The position numbers were made by a program, and so were the translations under genes. Positions 9,206 through 18,216 of a stretch of 64,000 nucleotides of DNA are shown piece by piece (the stretch's first letter is position 1; every line of letters begins with the position of its first letter). The stretch lies in NCBI GenBank assembly GCA_951813605.1, contig OX638379.1:2890062-2954061 (forward strand). Direction: 5' to 3'. The DNA is from an uncultured Bryobacterales bacterium (GTDB taxonomy: Bacteria > Acidobacteriota > Terriglobia > Bryobacterales > UBA6623). Under the pieces are notes generated by a model. That model saw nothing but the letters and a program-made list of their open reading frames with translations. It did not search any database and was not told the origin of the DNA.

Positions 9206-9745
9206 CTAGTCCACGCCAGGGCCTTGTCCGGGACCACTCTGATCGAAACTTAGAAGCATGATTACGGACTCCGTGCCCACCCGATTGACGATCGGACTTC
9301 CCGACGTTCTCCGAAAGCCAAACCGTTCATAGAGACGAATTGCGGGGTTGTCGATTCTGACGCTCAGGCTTACTCCGGAGTACCGGGTCTTGCAGTGGCT
9401 CAATAGAGCTTGCAGGATTCTCGTGCCCACTCCCTGCCCACGGGCAGTGGAAATCGTTCCAATCGCCAACTCAGGTATGTCTTCGCCGACATAGTCTGCG
9501 CCTGCTTCCTCGCGCGAGAATAACCGCACCCACGCACAGCTGATCGGATACCCGACACTGTCGGACTCCGCTACGACGCCGAGATCCCCCTGTCGACCCC
9601 AGTTCTGCCAATATCGGGTCAGTTCATGGTCACGAAGGGCCTTTTGAATCGGCTCGCCAGATTCCTGCATTCGAGCGGCCAGCGTCACAAAGCTAAAGAT
9701 CAGGGTCGATTCACTCGGCAAAACAGTCCGAATTCGTACATCCAT
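9206..9745 (-). CDS. GNAT family N-acetyltransferase
   Basis: The predicted acyl-CoA-dependent N-acetyltransferase has an unknown substrate. From the ATG at 9745 the protein is 179 aa; an in-frame ATG at 9841 would add a 32-residue extension unlike the family. The acetyl-CoA loop is STARGQGVGTRIL (Q/RxxGxG/A motif A), preceded by the beta-strand ELAIGTI, and the C-terminal motif B is SVRIDNPAIRLYERFGF. Its flanks contain mostly relics, and no operon partner is visible. Confidence 0.75.
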   Translation of the reverse strand: MDVRIRTVLPSESTLIFSFVTLAARMQESGEPIQKALRDHELTRYWQNWGRQGDLGVVAESDSVGYPISCAWVRLFSREEAGADYVGEDIPELAIGTISTARGQGVGTRILQALLSHCKTRYSGVSLSVRIDNPAIRLYERFGFRRTSGSPIVNRVGTESVIMLLSFDQSGPGQGPGVD

Positions 9746-9913
9746 TGCTCTATGGGAGTGTGTCACAGCGAAGGGTAATGACTCCATGAAAGGTGGATGC
9801 GGTGAGATCCGATTTGAACGGCGAACGATTGCGAGCGGCACCTATGCGGACGAATTGAGACCAGCCTCGACAGGCGTCCTGATTACAGTCGAGTAGTAAT
9901 GACACTATCTACT

Positions 9914-10477
9914 CTAGGTATAGCCAAACGATCCGCGGATGACGGGCTGCCGATTCGCCCACCGTCGGACGGAGCCTTGATCGTCCCAGGCCAGCTCGTG
10001 GGCGATCATGATCGTTGGCGGTCGATTGGGAGGATCATACGGCGGCCGACGGACCTGACCATGCACAAGCTCCGCAACAGTACGCACACAGGCCGTAGCG
10101 GCGATGTGGACGTTCGGATGGACTTCGAGCCCAATGTAGCCGCGCGACCCTGCGCGCCCGTAGATCTTCTTTGCGTCGTAGCCCTCAAACCCTGGATTGG
10201 CGGTGTCCAACTGGGAGACCTTGAGACAATTGATCCACACTGCGATGGCTGGCATGTCCCCCTCGCAGCCTAGGAGAGCTCGAACTTGCGCGTGCCCGCT
10301 GTGTGACACTGCGATTCGCAAAGGGGACAAGCCCAAGTAGTCTTGCTGCTTGAGGCTCTCATCGGCGTCGAGGCACCGAGCCGCGTCTGGGGGCACCGCG
10401 GGCTCGAAGAAGTACCGTGTCTTCCAGTGCCAGCAAGACACTGCAGCCCACACTAGAGCATCGGCGCAAGCGAACAC
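9914..10477 (-). pseudogene. Relic with ankyrin-like and DUF1080-like pieces
   Basis: The frame is open for 187 codons, but its content looks patched. The N-terminal part (10390-10268) resembles one ankyrin repeat (DYLGLSPLRIAVSHSGHAQVRALL). The middle (10262-10112) resembles the end of a DUF1080 / 3-keto-disaccharide hydrolase domain (INCLKVSQLDT...GSRGYIGLEVHPN). The C-terminus has no recognised features. There is no signal peptide and no repeat array. I read it as a composite remnant rather than a working gene; both domain matches are from memory of the motifs and are tentative. Confidence 0.35.
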
Positions 10478-11300
10478 CCCAGTGGCGAAACACGCGGAAC
10501 GCGCCCGGAACAGGCGTCGCCACGGAGTTTGGTGCCGGTCTATTGGTCAGCACACGCACGGTACTTACGTCGAACTGCGAGATGTCGTTTCAACGCAGGG
10601 CATGCGCGAGCCGAGAACGACGGCTGGCACTGGCAGCAATCCGGCACGCGACAAGAGCGCCCGGGCAGGCGTCCGGGTGACGGACCGAATTCCGCTCCGG
10701 ATGCGGGCCCTATGAGATAGCAATCCCCGAGAGGATCGTTCCGGGCGCGCGTCGCGCTCGGTAGGTATTCGGCCGCTCCCGGGCTCGAGCCGACCCGTGA
10801 GTCATCGATCCAATGCAACGACATTCTCGGCGTCATTCGGGCAGTCTTGCCGTAATGCTGACTCGACGTCCTAGAGGAGAGCTGGCGCCACCCGGCGCGA
10901 GCACGCCTCACCGAGTATGCTGGCCCGGCCCCGCATCCTAATTCGCCGGGCCTCGATGTCCGGTTCATGGAGGATCGCACGCACGCGGACAGTCTTTGAA
11001 GAGCGAGCCAAGACATCGCAACCATTCCAGGCGGAGGCAGCGAGTCCAGATCCGGTCTGTCGCTGCCGGGCCGAGGGTCGTCCCAGACGACAAGCAAGCG
11101 CTTATTGGCTATGGCTTGACGCTAGGACGGGAACACTAGATCGACGAGGGGGCTGCGGATGAGCGGAAGTGGAAGAGGGACGCTGGCGATGGTCGTGGGG
11201 AATGCCGCCGGCATGAACCGAATCGGGGGAAGAGGCATTAGAATAGCCTTGGCCGCGCAGGCGACCGCGCCTGCCCGGGCGACCCTCTTGCCCACAGCAA
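10478..11300. other. Stretch without a convincing gene
   Basis: Open frames exist on both strands, the longest being 185 codons on the minus strand, but their composition is Arg/Ser/Pro-rich and no motif, start signal or neighbour supports them. It is probably decayed sequence between the ankyrin relic and the 237-aa gene. Confidence 0.4.
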
Positions 11301-11318
11301 TTGAAGAGGAAGCGGCAT

Positions 11319-12014
11319 TTGGCCGGCGCACATTCCATCGGCGAACTCAACGAACGGTCGCTGCACCGGGCCTTGAAGGCGCGCTACGCGGTTGCCGGCA
11401 GCGCAACCGAGCAAGTAATCGATGGCTTCGTCGCCGACGTGGTCATCGGCGACCGGATCGTTGAAGTCCACACCGGGGGCTTCTCGCCGCTGAAGAAAAA
11501 GCTGCCGCGGTTGCTCCAGCGGTACCCGGTCACGCTGGTGCATCCCATTGCCCAGGACCGGTACATCCTCAAGGTGGCGACCGACCCGGATGTCCGGGCG
11601 ACGCGTCGCAAGTCGCCGAAGCACGGGTCGGTGTTTGACGTCTTCTCGGCGCTCGCCAGCATCCCGGCGCTGCTGGCACACCCCAACCTAACCCTCGAGA
11701 TCGTGATGATCGTCGAAGAAGACGTCCGTGCGGTCAACACGGGTGGCGGCCGGCGCCGGCGCGGTTGGGTCAGCCTGGACCGTCGGCTGGTGGACGTCGT
11801 CAAAACCTACAGCTTTGCATCGATGGCCGACCTGTTCGCCTTGGTCGACGACGAATTGCCCGAGCAGTTCACCACCAGAGACATCGCAACGGCGATGAAG
11901 TCGTCGCGCCGCCTGGGTCAACAGGCTGCCTTCTGCTTTCGCGAAGGGGGCGTCAGCGAGATCTGCGGGAAGAGCGGCAACGCCTTGGCGTATCGACGGA
12001 TTCGCAAGCCCTAA
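11319..12014 (+). CDS. Unknown protein with a nuclease-like N-terminus
   Basis: This intact frame encodes about 231 aa from TTG at 11319, which has AGAGGA eight bases upstream; TTG at 11301 is an alternative that would give 237 aa. The N-terminal third reads VIDGFVADVVIGDRIVEVHTGGF followed by basic KKKLPRLL. The D...ExH arrangement recalls the PD-(D/E)XK nuclease core. The rest contains LVHPIAQDRYILK, an SPKHGSVFDVF stretch and a basic GGGRRRRGWVSLDRRL segment. I recognise the overall pattern as a conserved uncharacterised family, possibly DUF8091, but cannot give it a function. It sits alone between relics and an IS3 fragment, consistent with acquisition by transfer. Confidence 0.6.
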   Translation: MAGAHSIGELNERSLHRALKARYAVAGSATEQVIDGFVADVVIGDRIVEVHTGGFSPLKKKLPRLLQRYPVTLVHPIAQDRYILKVATDPDVRATRRKSPKHGSVFDVFSALASIPALLAHPNLTLEIVMIVEEDVRAVNTGGGRRRRGWVSLDRRLVDVVKTYSFASMADLFALVDDELPEQFTTRDIATAMKSSRRLGQQAAFCFREGGVSEICGKSGNALAYRRIRKP

Positions 12015-12099
12015 GCCTTTCCGAAGCTAGCTACGGCTCCAGGGAACCAGCCTACTCGCGCGTGACAGGAAGCTGCCAGGGCTCGCGGAACAGCTTCCT

Positions 12100-12260
12100 T
12101 AGGGCCCAGCACGGACTGCACCAGCTCCACGGTCTGCCGCGCGCGCAGGGCCCAGCCCACCGCCTTGCGGCCGTACACGTCGAGGACCGTAGCCAGGCAC
12201 AGCAAACCCTTTCTGGTCGGCACGCAAGTGATGTCCGCCACCCACAGCCGGTTCGCGGCC
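12100..12260 (-). pseudogene. IS3-family transposase (OrfB) fragment
   Basis: About 50 residues match the first beta-strand region of the IS3 integrase core: NRLWVADITCVPTRKGLLCLATVLDVYGRKAVGWAL, containing the first catalytic Asp (VADIT). The rest of the DDE domain and OrfA are missing. It is a small insertion-sequence scar next to the 237-aa gene. Confidence 0.75.
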
Positions 12261-12360
12261 GCAGCCGCGGCAGCGGTACGGCATCGAGGGGCGGGGCGGC
12301 ACTGCGCTTCGCGATGACCCCGTGGCAGCACGAGCAGGCGAGGCCGTCCGGCCAGCGCAT

Positions 12361-13044
12361 TGAGGCGGACTATTCTCCCACTGATTCGTCATTGGAAAAC
12401 CATGCGATCAGGTCGACCAAATTGATCCCTTTGCGAAACCGTTCATCGGTACATTCTTTCGGTATATAAGTATGCTAAATTGGAATTATTATACCAACAA
12501 TCTAACCAATATCTCAACAAATATTTAAAGAGATTAAACATCAATATTGACTCGAAAAAGCCCGGCCGGATTGATGGCTTCGGCACTCATATATAGAATT
12601 CTCTTTCGAAAGGCCGTTCGTGCCATCAGCGGACAGTCCGGCAGCCAGTGCGTCCGCGCATCACCGGCACATCGGTGGGTCTGCACACTGAGGCACGATT
12701 TTCATTTCAGGCACGTGGCTATGGGATTCCCAAACCTGATCATTAGCGTGCGCGCTGCCCGCTCAACCGCCGTCCAGCCGGGGACGGCCAGGCGAGGGCG
12801 GCCGCTTCCAGACGGAAGCCAGAAAGCCGCGACTCATGCCGGGCTGCTCTTGCATCAGCGGTCGGCTCGTGCCGGAGCCGAGGACGCGGCCCGGTTCGCA
12901 GTCCGCGAAGCCACTGGCTTACAGAAACAAGAAAGCCCGCCCAGCGAACCCGGCGCGCTCTGAAGTCAGGTCACGGGGAACCCGAAGACCCGCGAGAAGG
13001 TTCGAAACGAGCCTAACGGATCGCGGGACTCACCCTGAAGCCGC
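12361..13044. other. Gene-free stretch with an AT-rich island
   Basis: Bases about 12400-12560 are strikingly AT-rich for this genome, with runs such as GGAATTATTATACC and CAAATATTTAAAG; they have no ORF and no recognised terminal repeats. The remainder up to the response regulator carries a second copy of the 16-mer GGCCGTTCGTGCCATC (12612-12627). The 138-codon plus-strand frame at 12547-12963 has no recognisable features. Confidence 0.45.
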
Positions 13045-13737
13045 TCATTGCGCCACGAACTGGTAGCCGATGCCGTAGATCGTCCGGATCCAGCGTGGAT
13101 TCTTCGTGTCATCCTCGATCTTCTTGCGCAGCCAGCCCACATGCACATCCACCGTGCGGGTCGGGGGGCGATCCTCGTATTTCCAAACCTCTTTGAGGAG
13201 CTCGTCGCGCGAAAGAGTTTCACGGGGGTGCGTCACGAAATAGTGGAGTAGGTCGTACTCCTTCATGGAAAGGTCCAATCGCTTGCCCGACAGCCACACC
13301 GTAGTCTGCTTCGTGTCGAGACGCAGATTGCCGAACTCGTACACCTGGTTGGCCCTAGCCTCGTTCCATGCCGTGCTTCGTCGGAGCAGCGCCTTCGTGC
13401 GGGCGAGCAACTCGGCCACGTCGAACGGCTTGGTCAGGTAGTCGTCCGCACCCATCGAAAAGCCTTCGAGCTTGTCCTTGAGCTGAGCCTTCGCCGTAAG
13501 CATCAGGACTGGCGTGTCGATTCCCATGCGCCGGAGTTCGTGGCACACTTCGAGCCCACCCTTGCCGGGCAGGACCAGATCGAGAATGATCAGATCCAAA
13601 CCGCCCTGGGTGGCGCGCGTGAACGCCTCGGTCCCATCACTTGCGGTAACCACCTGGTAGCCCGCCGCGAGGAGCCGGTCTTCTAGCGCGACACGGATGC
13701 CGACCTCGTCTTCGACCAATAGAAGGCGGTAGGCCAT
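13045..13737 (-). CDS. OmpR/PhoB-family response regulator
   Basis: This DNA-binding response regulator is 230 aa, the standard length. The receiver domain has the acidic pair E9-D10, the phosphoacceptor D53 in LIILDLVLPG, T81 in LMLTAK and K103 in YLTKPF. The C-terminal winged helix (about 130-228) shows LSMKEYDLLHYFVTHP, LLKEVWKY and TRTVDVHVGWLRKKIE...RTIYGIGYQF. The kinase gene directly upstream (13741-14530) is broken, so phosphorylation must come from another kinase, such as the paralogue at 5939-7918, or from small phosphodonors (inference). Regulated genes are unknown. Confidence 0.9.
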   Translation of the reverse strand: MAYRLLLVEDEVGIRVALEDRLLAAGYQVVTASDGTEAFTRATQGGLDLIILDLVLPGKGGLEVCHELRRMGIDTPVLMLTAKAQLKDKLEGFSMGADDYLTKPFDVAELLARTKALLRRSTAWNEARANQVYEFGNLRLDTKQTTVWLSGKRLDLSMKEYDLLHYFVTHPRETLSRDELLKEVWKYEDRPPTRTVDVHVGWLRKKIEDDTKNPRWIRTIYGIGYQFVAQ

Positions 13738-13740
13738 AGG

Positions 13741-14530
13741 TTATCTCGCTCCTGGCACGTCGAGCACGGGAAGATGGACGACGAACACACTTCGTTGCCG
13801 CGGCTCGCCCTGCAATGGGAACTCCCCTTCCTTGCCTTCGACGAAGTCCAGAGGCAGCTTCAGACCCAACCCGGAACCAGGCGGGCCCGACGTGCCGGCG
13901 GCCGTGCCGCGAAAGTAGGGCTGGAAGATTCGCCGGGCCTCGGACGCGGCTGCACTAGGATCGGGATCGTGGATGCGGATCTTCAATTCCTAACCGCGGT
14001 CACTCTCGGTCGTGATCGTTTCGACCTTTATCCAACCGCCCGTCTTTCCATACTCTAGCGCGTTGCTCAGCAGGTTCGTCAAGCATTGGTGAAGGGCAAC
14101 CGAGAGGGCCTTGACAGTCGGTTGCGGGCTCGCACGGCCGAGCTTCACTTCGAAGTCCGTGGACTCGACGATCGACCTCATTTCCGCCAGTGCTTTTTCA
14201 CCTCCACGGCGACATCGACTTCGCCAAGCTGGAAGCGCTACTTCCCGGCGGCACTGGACGAAAGCTGAAGGGTCTGCTCGACCATCTCGCTGAGCCGCCG
14301 GCCGTAGACGAGAATCAATTCTCCGTGACGGACCGGCTTGTCGCCCGAGGGGACCAGCCCGTCGGCCATGTTGTCGCCGGTCGTTCGAATTGCCGACGGC
14401 GGCGCGCAGCTCGTGCGACCCGCCGGCCACGAATTGCAGCTGCATGTCGGAGAGCCGCGCCGCGCTGCAGTCCCGAGGCACGCGCGAGAGGAGATTGCTG
14501 CCGCCGCCTGGAACCACCGCGATGTCTTGG
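13741..14530 (-). pseudogene. Decayed cognate histidine kinase of the response regulator
   Basis: The gene lies immediately upstream of the response regulator, three bases from its ATG, which is the normal position of a partner kinase. Recognisable pieces lie in different frames: FVAGGSHELR (phosphoacceptor region), MADGLVPSGDKP...GRRLSEMVEQTLQLS ending in an in-frame TAG, CLTNLLSNALEYG (N box), then RIHDPDP...RIFQPYFRG and GSGLGLKLPLDF in the last frame, ending at the TAA at 13741. At least two frameshifts and stops interrupt it. No sensor domain is recognisable upstream. It resembles the intact kinase at 5939-7918 throughout. Confidence 0.8.
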
Positions 14531-14837
14531 AGCTCCTGCCCATGGAGTCCGATGAAGTGCTTTTCTACACTTTCTCCCAGCTAGGCCACTGGACTAAACC
14601 ATTTCATGCCAATTGCTTAGGTATCCGGGATACAGTTCTGACGCGCACCGTGCGCGTAAGCCCCGCAGTTTCGGTGACTCCTAACGCAACGCTAGTGGCT
14701 CAAGGTGATAACGGCGCCGGATGTCAGGGCTTCGCACTCGTCCGTCACCGTTCCTGGAACGCCGCTGCTGAATTGCGCCCGGGCTGCTAGCGCGACAACG
14801 CGAGGCACTGGCGAACCAAGCCCCACCGGGGCGCGCG
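14531..14837. other. Intergenic stretch, no gene seen
   Basis: This is presumably where the sensor region of the decayed kinase once lay. No recognisable protein segment remains in any frame. Confidence 0.4.
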
Positions 14838-16052
14838 TTACTGGACGATCCCCTTCCCTTCCTCGACAACATACATCCTTCCCGGCGCCAGGCCGTCGAT
14901 TCGCTCTTCGTCTCCGGACGGCCAGTACACGGTCAAATCGTCGCGCTCAGCCGAGCCGAGGCCGAAATGCAGGCGCGAATCGTCCACGGAATAGAAGCTG
15001 GATTGCGCGGTGACAGCGCGTGCCTGCAGGCGGTCGCCGTAGCGCAGGACAGCGCTCGCGCCGATGGCGGCGCGGCTTGACCACCCGGGCGCGCCGCGCA
15101 AGCAGAGTTGGAGCCAGCCGCCACGCCCGGCATAATCATTGCGTAACAAGGACGGCGGCTCGTTCATGTTCACTACGAGAATGTCGATGTCGCCGTCGTT
15201 GTCGTAGTCGCCGAAGGCCGCGCCGCGGCTGGAGTGGGCGGCCGCGATGCCCGGACCCGCTTCCTCAATAAGTTCCTCGAAGCGCCCCCAGCCGAGATTC
15301 CGGAACACGACGTTTGGAGTCCTGTAGGGGTAGTGCGGCAGTTTCGCCTCCACCTCGGGATAAACGCTGCCGGTGACATACGTCAGGTCTGGCAAGCCGT
15401 CGTTGTCGAGATCGGCGATTGCGGCGCCCCACCCCACGAAGCGCGTCTCGACTCCCAGTCCGGCCTCGACCGTGTCGTCTTCGAACACTCTCTCGCCGGT
15501 GATGTCGGTAAAGGTCGAATCGCCCGCGTTGCGGTAAAGGGCGTTCTGTCCCCAGAAAGTTACGAACACATCCTGGTCGTCATCGTTGTCAGTGTCTCCG
15601 ACGGTGGCGCTCGATGCCCATCCCACGCGGTGCAGGCCGGACGCCTCGGTGACTTCCTCGAATGTGCTGTCGCGGAGGTTGCGGTGCAGTTGTAGCGAAC
15701 TCTCCCCGGACGGGCTGCTGAACCGTGTTCCACCCATGATTAGGAGATCGATCCAGCCGTCCCCGTCGTAGTCGAGCCAAGCCGCCCCTCCCCCGATCGT
15801 CTCGAGGATGTGGTCCTTGCGGTCGCTCTCTCCGTAAACCGTAGGCCGACGCAAGCCCGCCTCGCGGGCGACATCAACGAACTGCGCAAGAAACGGAATT
15901 CCAGAGGGCTCTCCGCTGGGAGTTGGTCGGACACCTCTGGAAGCGACCCCCTGGGCCAAAGCGGCCCAGGGGGTCGCAGCGAGGGCCAGGGCCGACGACA
16001 GGAGAAGCAGTTCCCACGTGCGAGGCGCCGACGAAGACCAAGTGAGATGCAC
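14838..16052 (-). CDS. Secreted FG-GAP/VCBS-repeat protein with ASPIC/UnbV domain (CRTAC1 family)
   Basis: From GTG at 16052, preceded by GGGG, the product is about 404 aa with a signal peptide (ELLLLSSALALAATPWAALA). The frame is open further upstream to 16451, but that part is unlike the family. The body is a beta-propeller of FG-GAP repeats with Ca-binding DxDxDG-type loops: WLDYDGDGWIDLLI, VGDTDNDDDQDVFV, IADLDNDGLPDLTYV and FGDYDNDGDIDILVV. The C-terminal ASPIC/UnbV domain is visible in GASAVLRYGDR...SFYSVDDSRLHFGLG and VYWPSGDEE. Such proteins are extracellular and often associated with carbohydrate or sulfatase loci; the exact role is unknown. Confidence 0.85.
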   Translation of the reverse strand: MHLTWSSSAPRTWELLLLSSALALAATPWAALAQGVASRGVRPTPSGEPSGIPFLAQFVDVAREAGLRRPTVYGESDRKDHILETIGGGAAWLDYDGDGWIDLLIMGGTRFSSPSGESSLQLHRNLRDSTFEEVTEASGLHRVGWASSATVGDTDNDDDQDVFVTFWGQNALYRNAGDSTFTDITGERVFEDDTVEAGLGVETRFVGWGAAIADLDNDGLPDLTYVTGSVYPEVEAKLPHYPYRTPNVVFRNLGWGRFEELIEEAGPGIAAAHSSRGAAFGDYDNDGDIDILVVNMNEPPSLLRNDYAGRGGWLQLCLRGAPGWSSRAAIGASAVLRYGDRLQARAVTAQSSFYSVDDSRLHFGLGSAERDDLTVYWPSGDEERIDGLAPGRMYVVEEGKGIVQ

Positions 16053-16133
16053 TTGCACCCCTATTGTCAGGTTAAGGTCATCGAGCACCTCGCAGCGTTG
16101 GCGCCGCGGGACCGCCTCGGGCAGAAGGCAACT

Positions 16134-16620
16134 ATGCGTATGCGGCGACCCATTCGAACTTTCGCAAGAGGCTTGGCGCTGGTCACATGCTTGAAGGCCT
16201 GGTCCGATCAGGCAGATCGCCAGTCGGGCTGCATGGACTCGTCGGAGGGCCAGGCGATCATCGATGCGGACGAGAGCGACGGAAGATCCAACGCACCCAG
16301 CTTGAACCTCGCCGGCACGCAGGACGCGGAGTGGCGTCGTCGCATGTCCGAGGTCCTCCTGGACGGAGGCTTCGCGCGTCCTCGGAACTGGTATCGTGTC
16401 GCGCTCGCCGTTCAGCGAGGTTACGCGCCCGACGACTAGCTCCTCGCCCACTTCCTCCCGTCAGCCGCGGCATTGGAAGGGAACACGCTGGCTCGCTGGC
16501 CATCGGCAGGAGCACTGGACCGGTATCTCGGACGGGTCGGACACTCGCAGGTCTTCGGCACGCAGGGTCGCAAGATGCCGCAGGACCCTCGGCGGTCGCA
16601 AGAGTCTTACGACGGCGGGT
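16134..16620 (+). pseudogene. DUF6624-like gene interrupted by TAG
   Basis: A plus-strand frame starting MRMRRPIRTFARGLALVT (signal-peptide-like) runs to an in-frame TAG at 16437-16439. It then continues in the same frame with LLAHFLPSAAALEGNTLARWPSAGALDRYLGRVGHSQVFGTQ. This resembles the conserved end of the DUF6624 family, in which Tyr normally follows the Asp-Asp pair; the TAG replaces that codon. The first half also has the family-like RRMSEVLLDGGF...WYRVALAVQRG. The match is from recalled motifs. The frame decays after about 16600. Confidence 0.45.
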
Positions 16621-16756
16621 CCACCGCTCCGAAGACCGGCTGGCTATCCGGGCTGGATTCGATCGCCACGGGAAATCGCGTCCAGGATCGACGGAGCGAT
16701 TCCGGCCCCGAACAGAGCGAGCGGTTCGGCTTCGTCAGCTCAAATACCGCGTGCGC

Positions 16757-17305
16757 TCAAAAGCCGGACAGGACCGCGGACACCAGCGTCGACGCCATTG
16801 TCCGGCTGGCGCGCAGCATGGCGGCCTCGCGCTCGTTCACATAGGATTCCGCGTCGGCGCTCACTTCGTAGGTCTCGCGATGCGCAAGATCGGGATTGCT
16901 GTACAGCTCGGCCCCGTCCAGCCTGTCGAACAAGGTGACATGCACTCTCGTCACGGTAGTGACGCTGGTCGCCCGGCCCGTCAAGGGATCGAAGTTCTGC
17001 GGAATCGCGTCGAAAAGCATCACCGTGCCGACGAGTGTCGCGTCGGCCCCCAGGGCTTCGCTGACGACGTCATAGCGGGTTCGCGCAAGCAGCTCGCGCA
17101 CGACTGCCTGGGTAAGGTACTGCTCAATCTTGAATTCCGAGGTTTGGTTGGTGAACGCAGGGACGGCAATGGTTCGGATCCTATCCGGGAGCAGATCGGC
17201 GGTTCCGGCGAGCCGATAGCCGCAAGAAACCGTTGCCAGAAGACAAGCTGCAATCGCCGCGCGAGCGCCGTGGCAAAGGACAGGCGATGATTGTCGCGCC
17301 GCCAT
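16757..17305 (-). CDS. lptE: LPS-assembly lipoprotein LptE-like
   Basis: This predicted outer-membrane lipoprotein plugs LptD during lipopolysaccharide insertion. From ATG 17305 the product is 182 aa with a lipoprotein signal (AIAACLLATVSC, Cys about residue 25) followed by GYRLAG, the hallmark start of mature LptE. Later stretches IRTIAVPAFTNQTSEFKIEQYLTQAVVREL and VTRVHVTLFDR fit the family. It starts five bases after pssA, at the end of the psd-pssA-lptE run of envelope genes. A longer frame to 17608 overlaps pssA and is rejected. Confidence 0.8.
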   Translation of the reverse strand: MAARQSSPVLCHGARAAIAACLLATVSCGYRLAGTADLLPDRIRTIAVPAFTNQTSEFKIEQYLTQAVVRELLARTRYDVVSEALGADATLVGTVMLFDAIPQNFDPLTGRATSVTTVTRVHVTLFDRLDGAELYSNPDLAHRETYEVSADAESYVNEREAAMLRASRTMASTLVSAVLSGF

Positions 17306-17310
17306 CCTTG

Positions 17311-18216
17311 CTAACTGCCCGCCGACGGCCCCTCGGCCGCTCCAGCCTCTTGCATCTCGGGAGATGGCTTCCATAGCAAGCTGCCGATCCGGGTCAGAAC
17401 ACCGCTTGCGGCGAACGTCGCCGCCATCGTTAACAGCACGGGCCTCGAGAAGTTCCAGATCAGGAAGATCAGGCTCGCGAAGAACACCACGCCGATAGCC
17501 GGCCGCTGCATGAAATTCAGTTCCTTGAAACTGCGGTACCGCCACCCGGAAATCATTAGGAAGCCGAGGCTCGCCATGAGCCCGCACCAGAGAATTCCCC
17601 CTGGCCACCAGGTCGCGATCGGATAGCCGTGCGAGAAATGGACAACAGCGCCCAGCAACCCCGCCGACGGCGGGATCGGCAGCCCGACGAAGTATTTGCG
17701 GTGGGTAGGCCCCGGATTCTTAGGACGCGGGTTCTTCTGCACATTGAAACGGGCGAGGCGTGCCGCTCCGCAAGTCAAGTAGAGGAACGTGCAGAAGTAG
17801 CCGAGAGGAGAGAGAAGCTCGAGGACAGGCGAAAGGCCCGCCGGTATCGGCGCACGCATGCCCCACGCATAGGCGAGCAACGCCGGCCCCGCACCGAACG
17901 TGATGCAGTCTGCGAGAGAGTCCAATTCCCCGCCGAAGGCGCTCGTGGACCTGGTCATGCGCGCTACGCGCCCGTCCAACCCGTCGGTCAGCATCGCGAT
18001 GCCGATAGCAATCGCCGCGTAGTCCAACAGCTGCGCCGCCTCGGCCGCGCGCGAGGCCGGCATGGAGACCGCCTTGACGGTCTGGACCATCGTGTAGTAC
18101 CCGCAGAATAGCGTCCCCACCGTGAACATGGTGGGCAGCGCAACCGGGCCTCCGTCGCGTTTCGTCTGTCTATTCCTCCGAATTCTCACCGCGATCCCCT
18201 CACTTGCGATGCGCAA
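17311..18216 (-). CDS. pssA: CDP-diacylglycerol-serine O-phosphatidyltransferase
   Basis: This integral membrane enzyme makes phosphatidylserine from CDP-diacylglycerol and serine. The 301-aa protein carries the CDP-alcohol phosphotransferase signature with its Asp pairs: DGLDGRVARMTRSTSAFGGELDSLAD, residues about 78-103. Several hydrophobic helices follow. It overlaps the end of psd by 17 bases, and that gene's product decarboxylates PssA's product, so the two make phosphatidylethanolamine together. The start MRIASEGIAVRIRR lies inside the psd 3' end, typical for coupled genes. Confidence 0.9.
   Translation of the reverse strand: MRIASEGIAVRIRRNRQTKRDGGPVALPTMFTVGTLFCGYYTMVQTVKAVSMPASRAAEAAQLLDYAAIAIGIAMLTDGLDGRVARMTRSTSAFGGELDSLADCITFGAGPALLAYAWGMRAPIPAGLSPVLELLSPLGYFCTFLYLTCGAARLARFNVQKNPRPKNPGPTHRKYFVGLPIPPSAGLLGAVVHFSHGYPIATWWPGGILWCGLMASLGFLMISGWRYRSFKELNFMQRPAIGVVFFASLIFLIWNFSRPVLLTMAATFAASGVLTRIGSLLWKPSPEMQEAGAAEGPSAGS

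Noticed and set aside
10540..11097. Minus-strand frame of 185 codons
   Set aside because: No motif, no ribosome site, and composition is typical of random GC-rich frames.
12547..12963. Plus-strand frame of 138 codons after the AT-rich island
   Set aside because: No recognisable sequence and a default start; probably chance.
16187..17290. Plus-strand frame of 367 codons across the lptE region
   Set aside because: It is antisense to lptE over most of its length; only the DUF6624-like segment in another frame (16134-16620) is supported.
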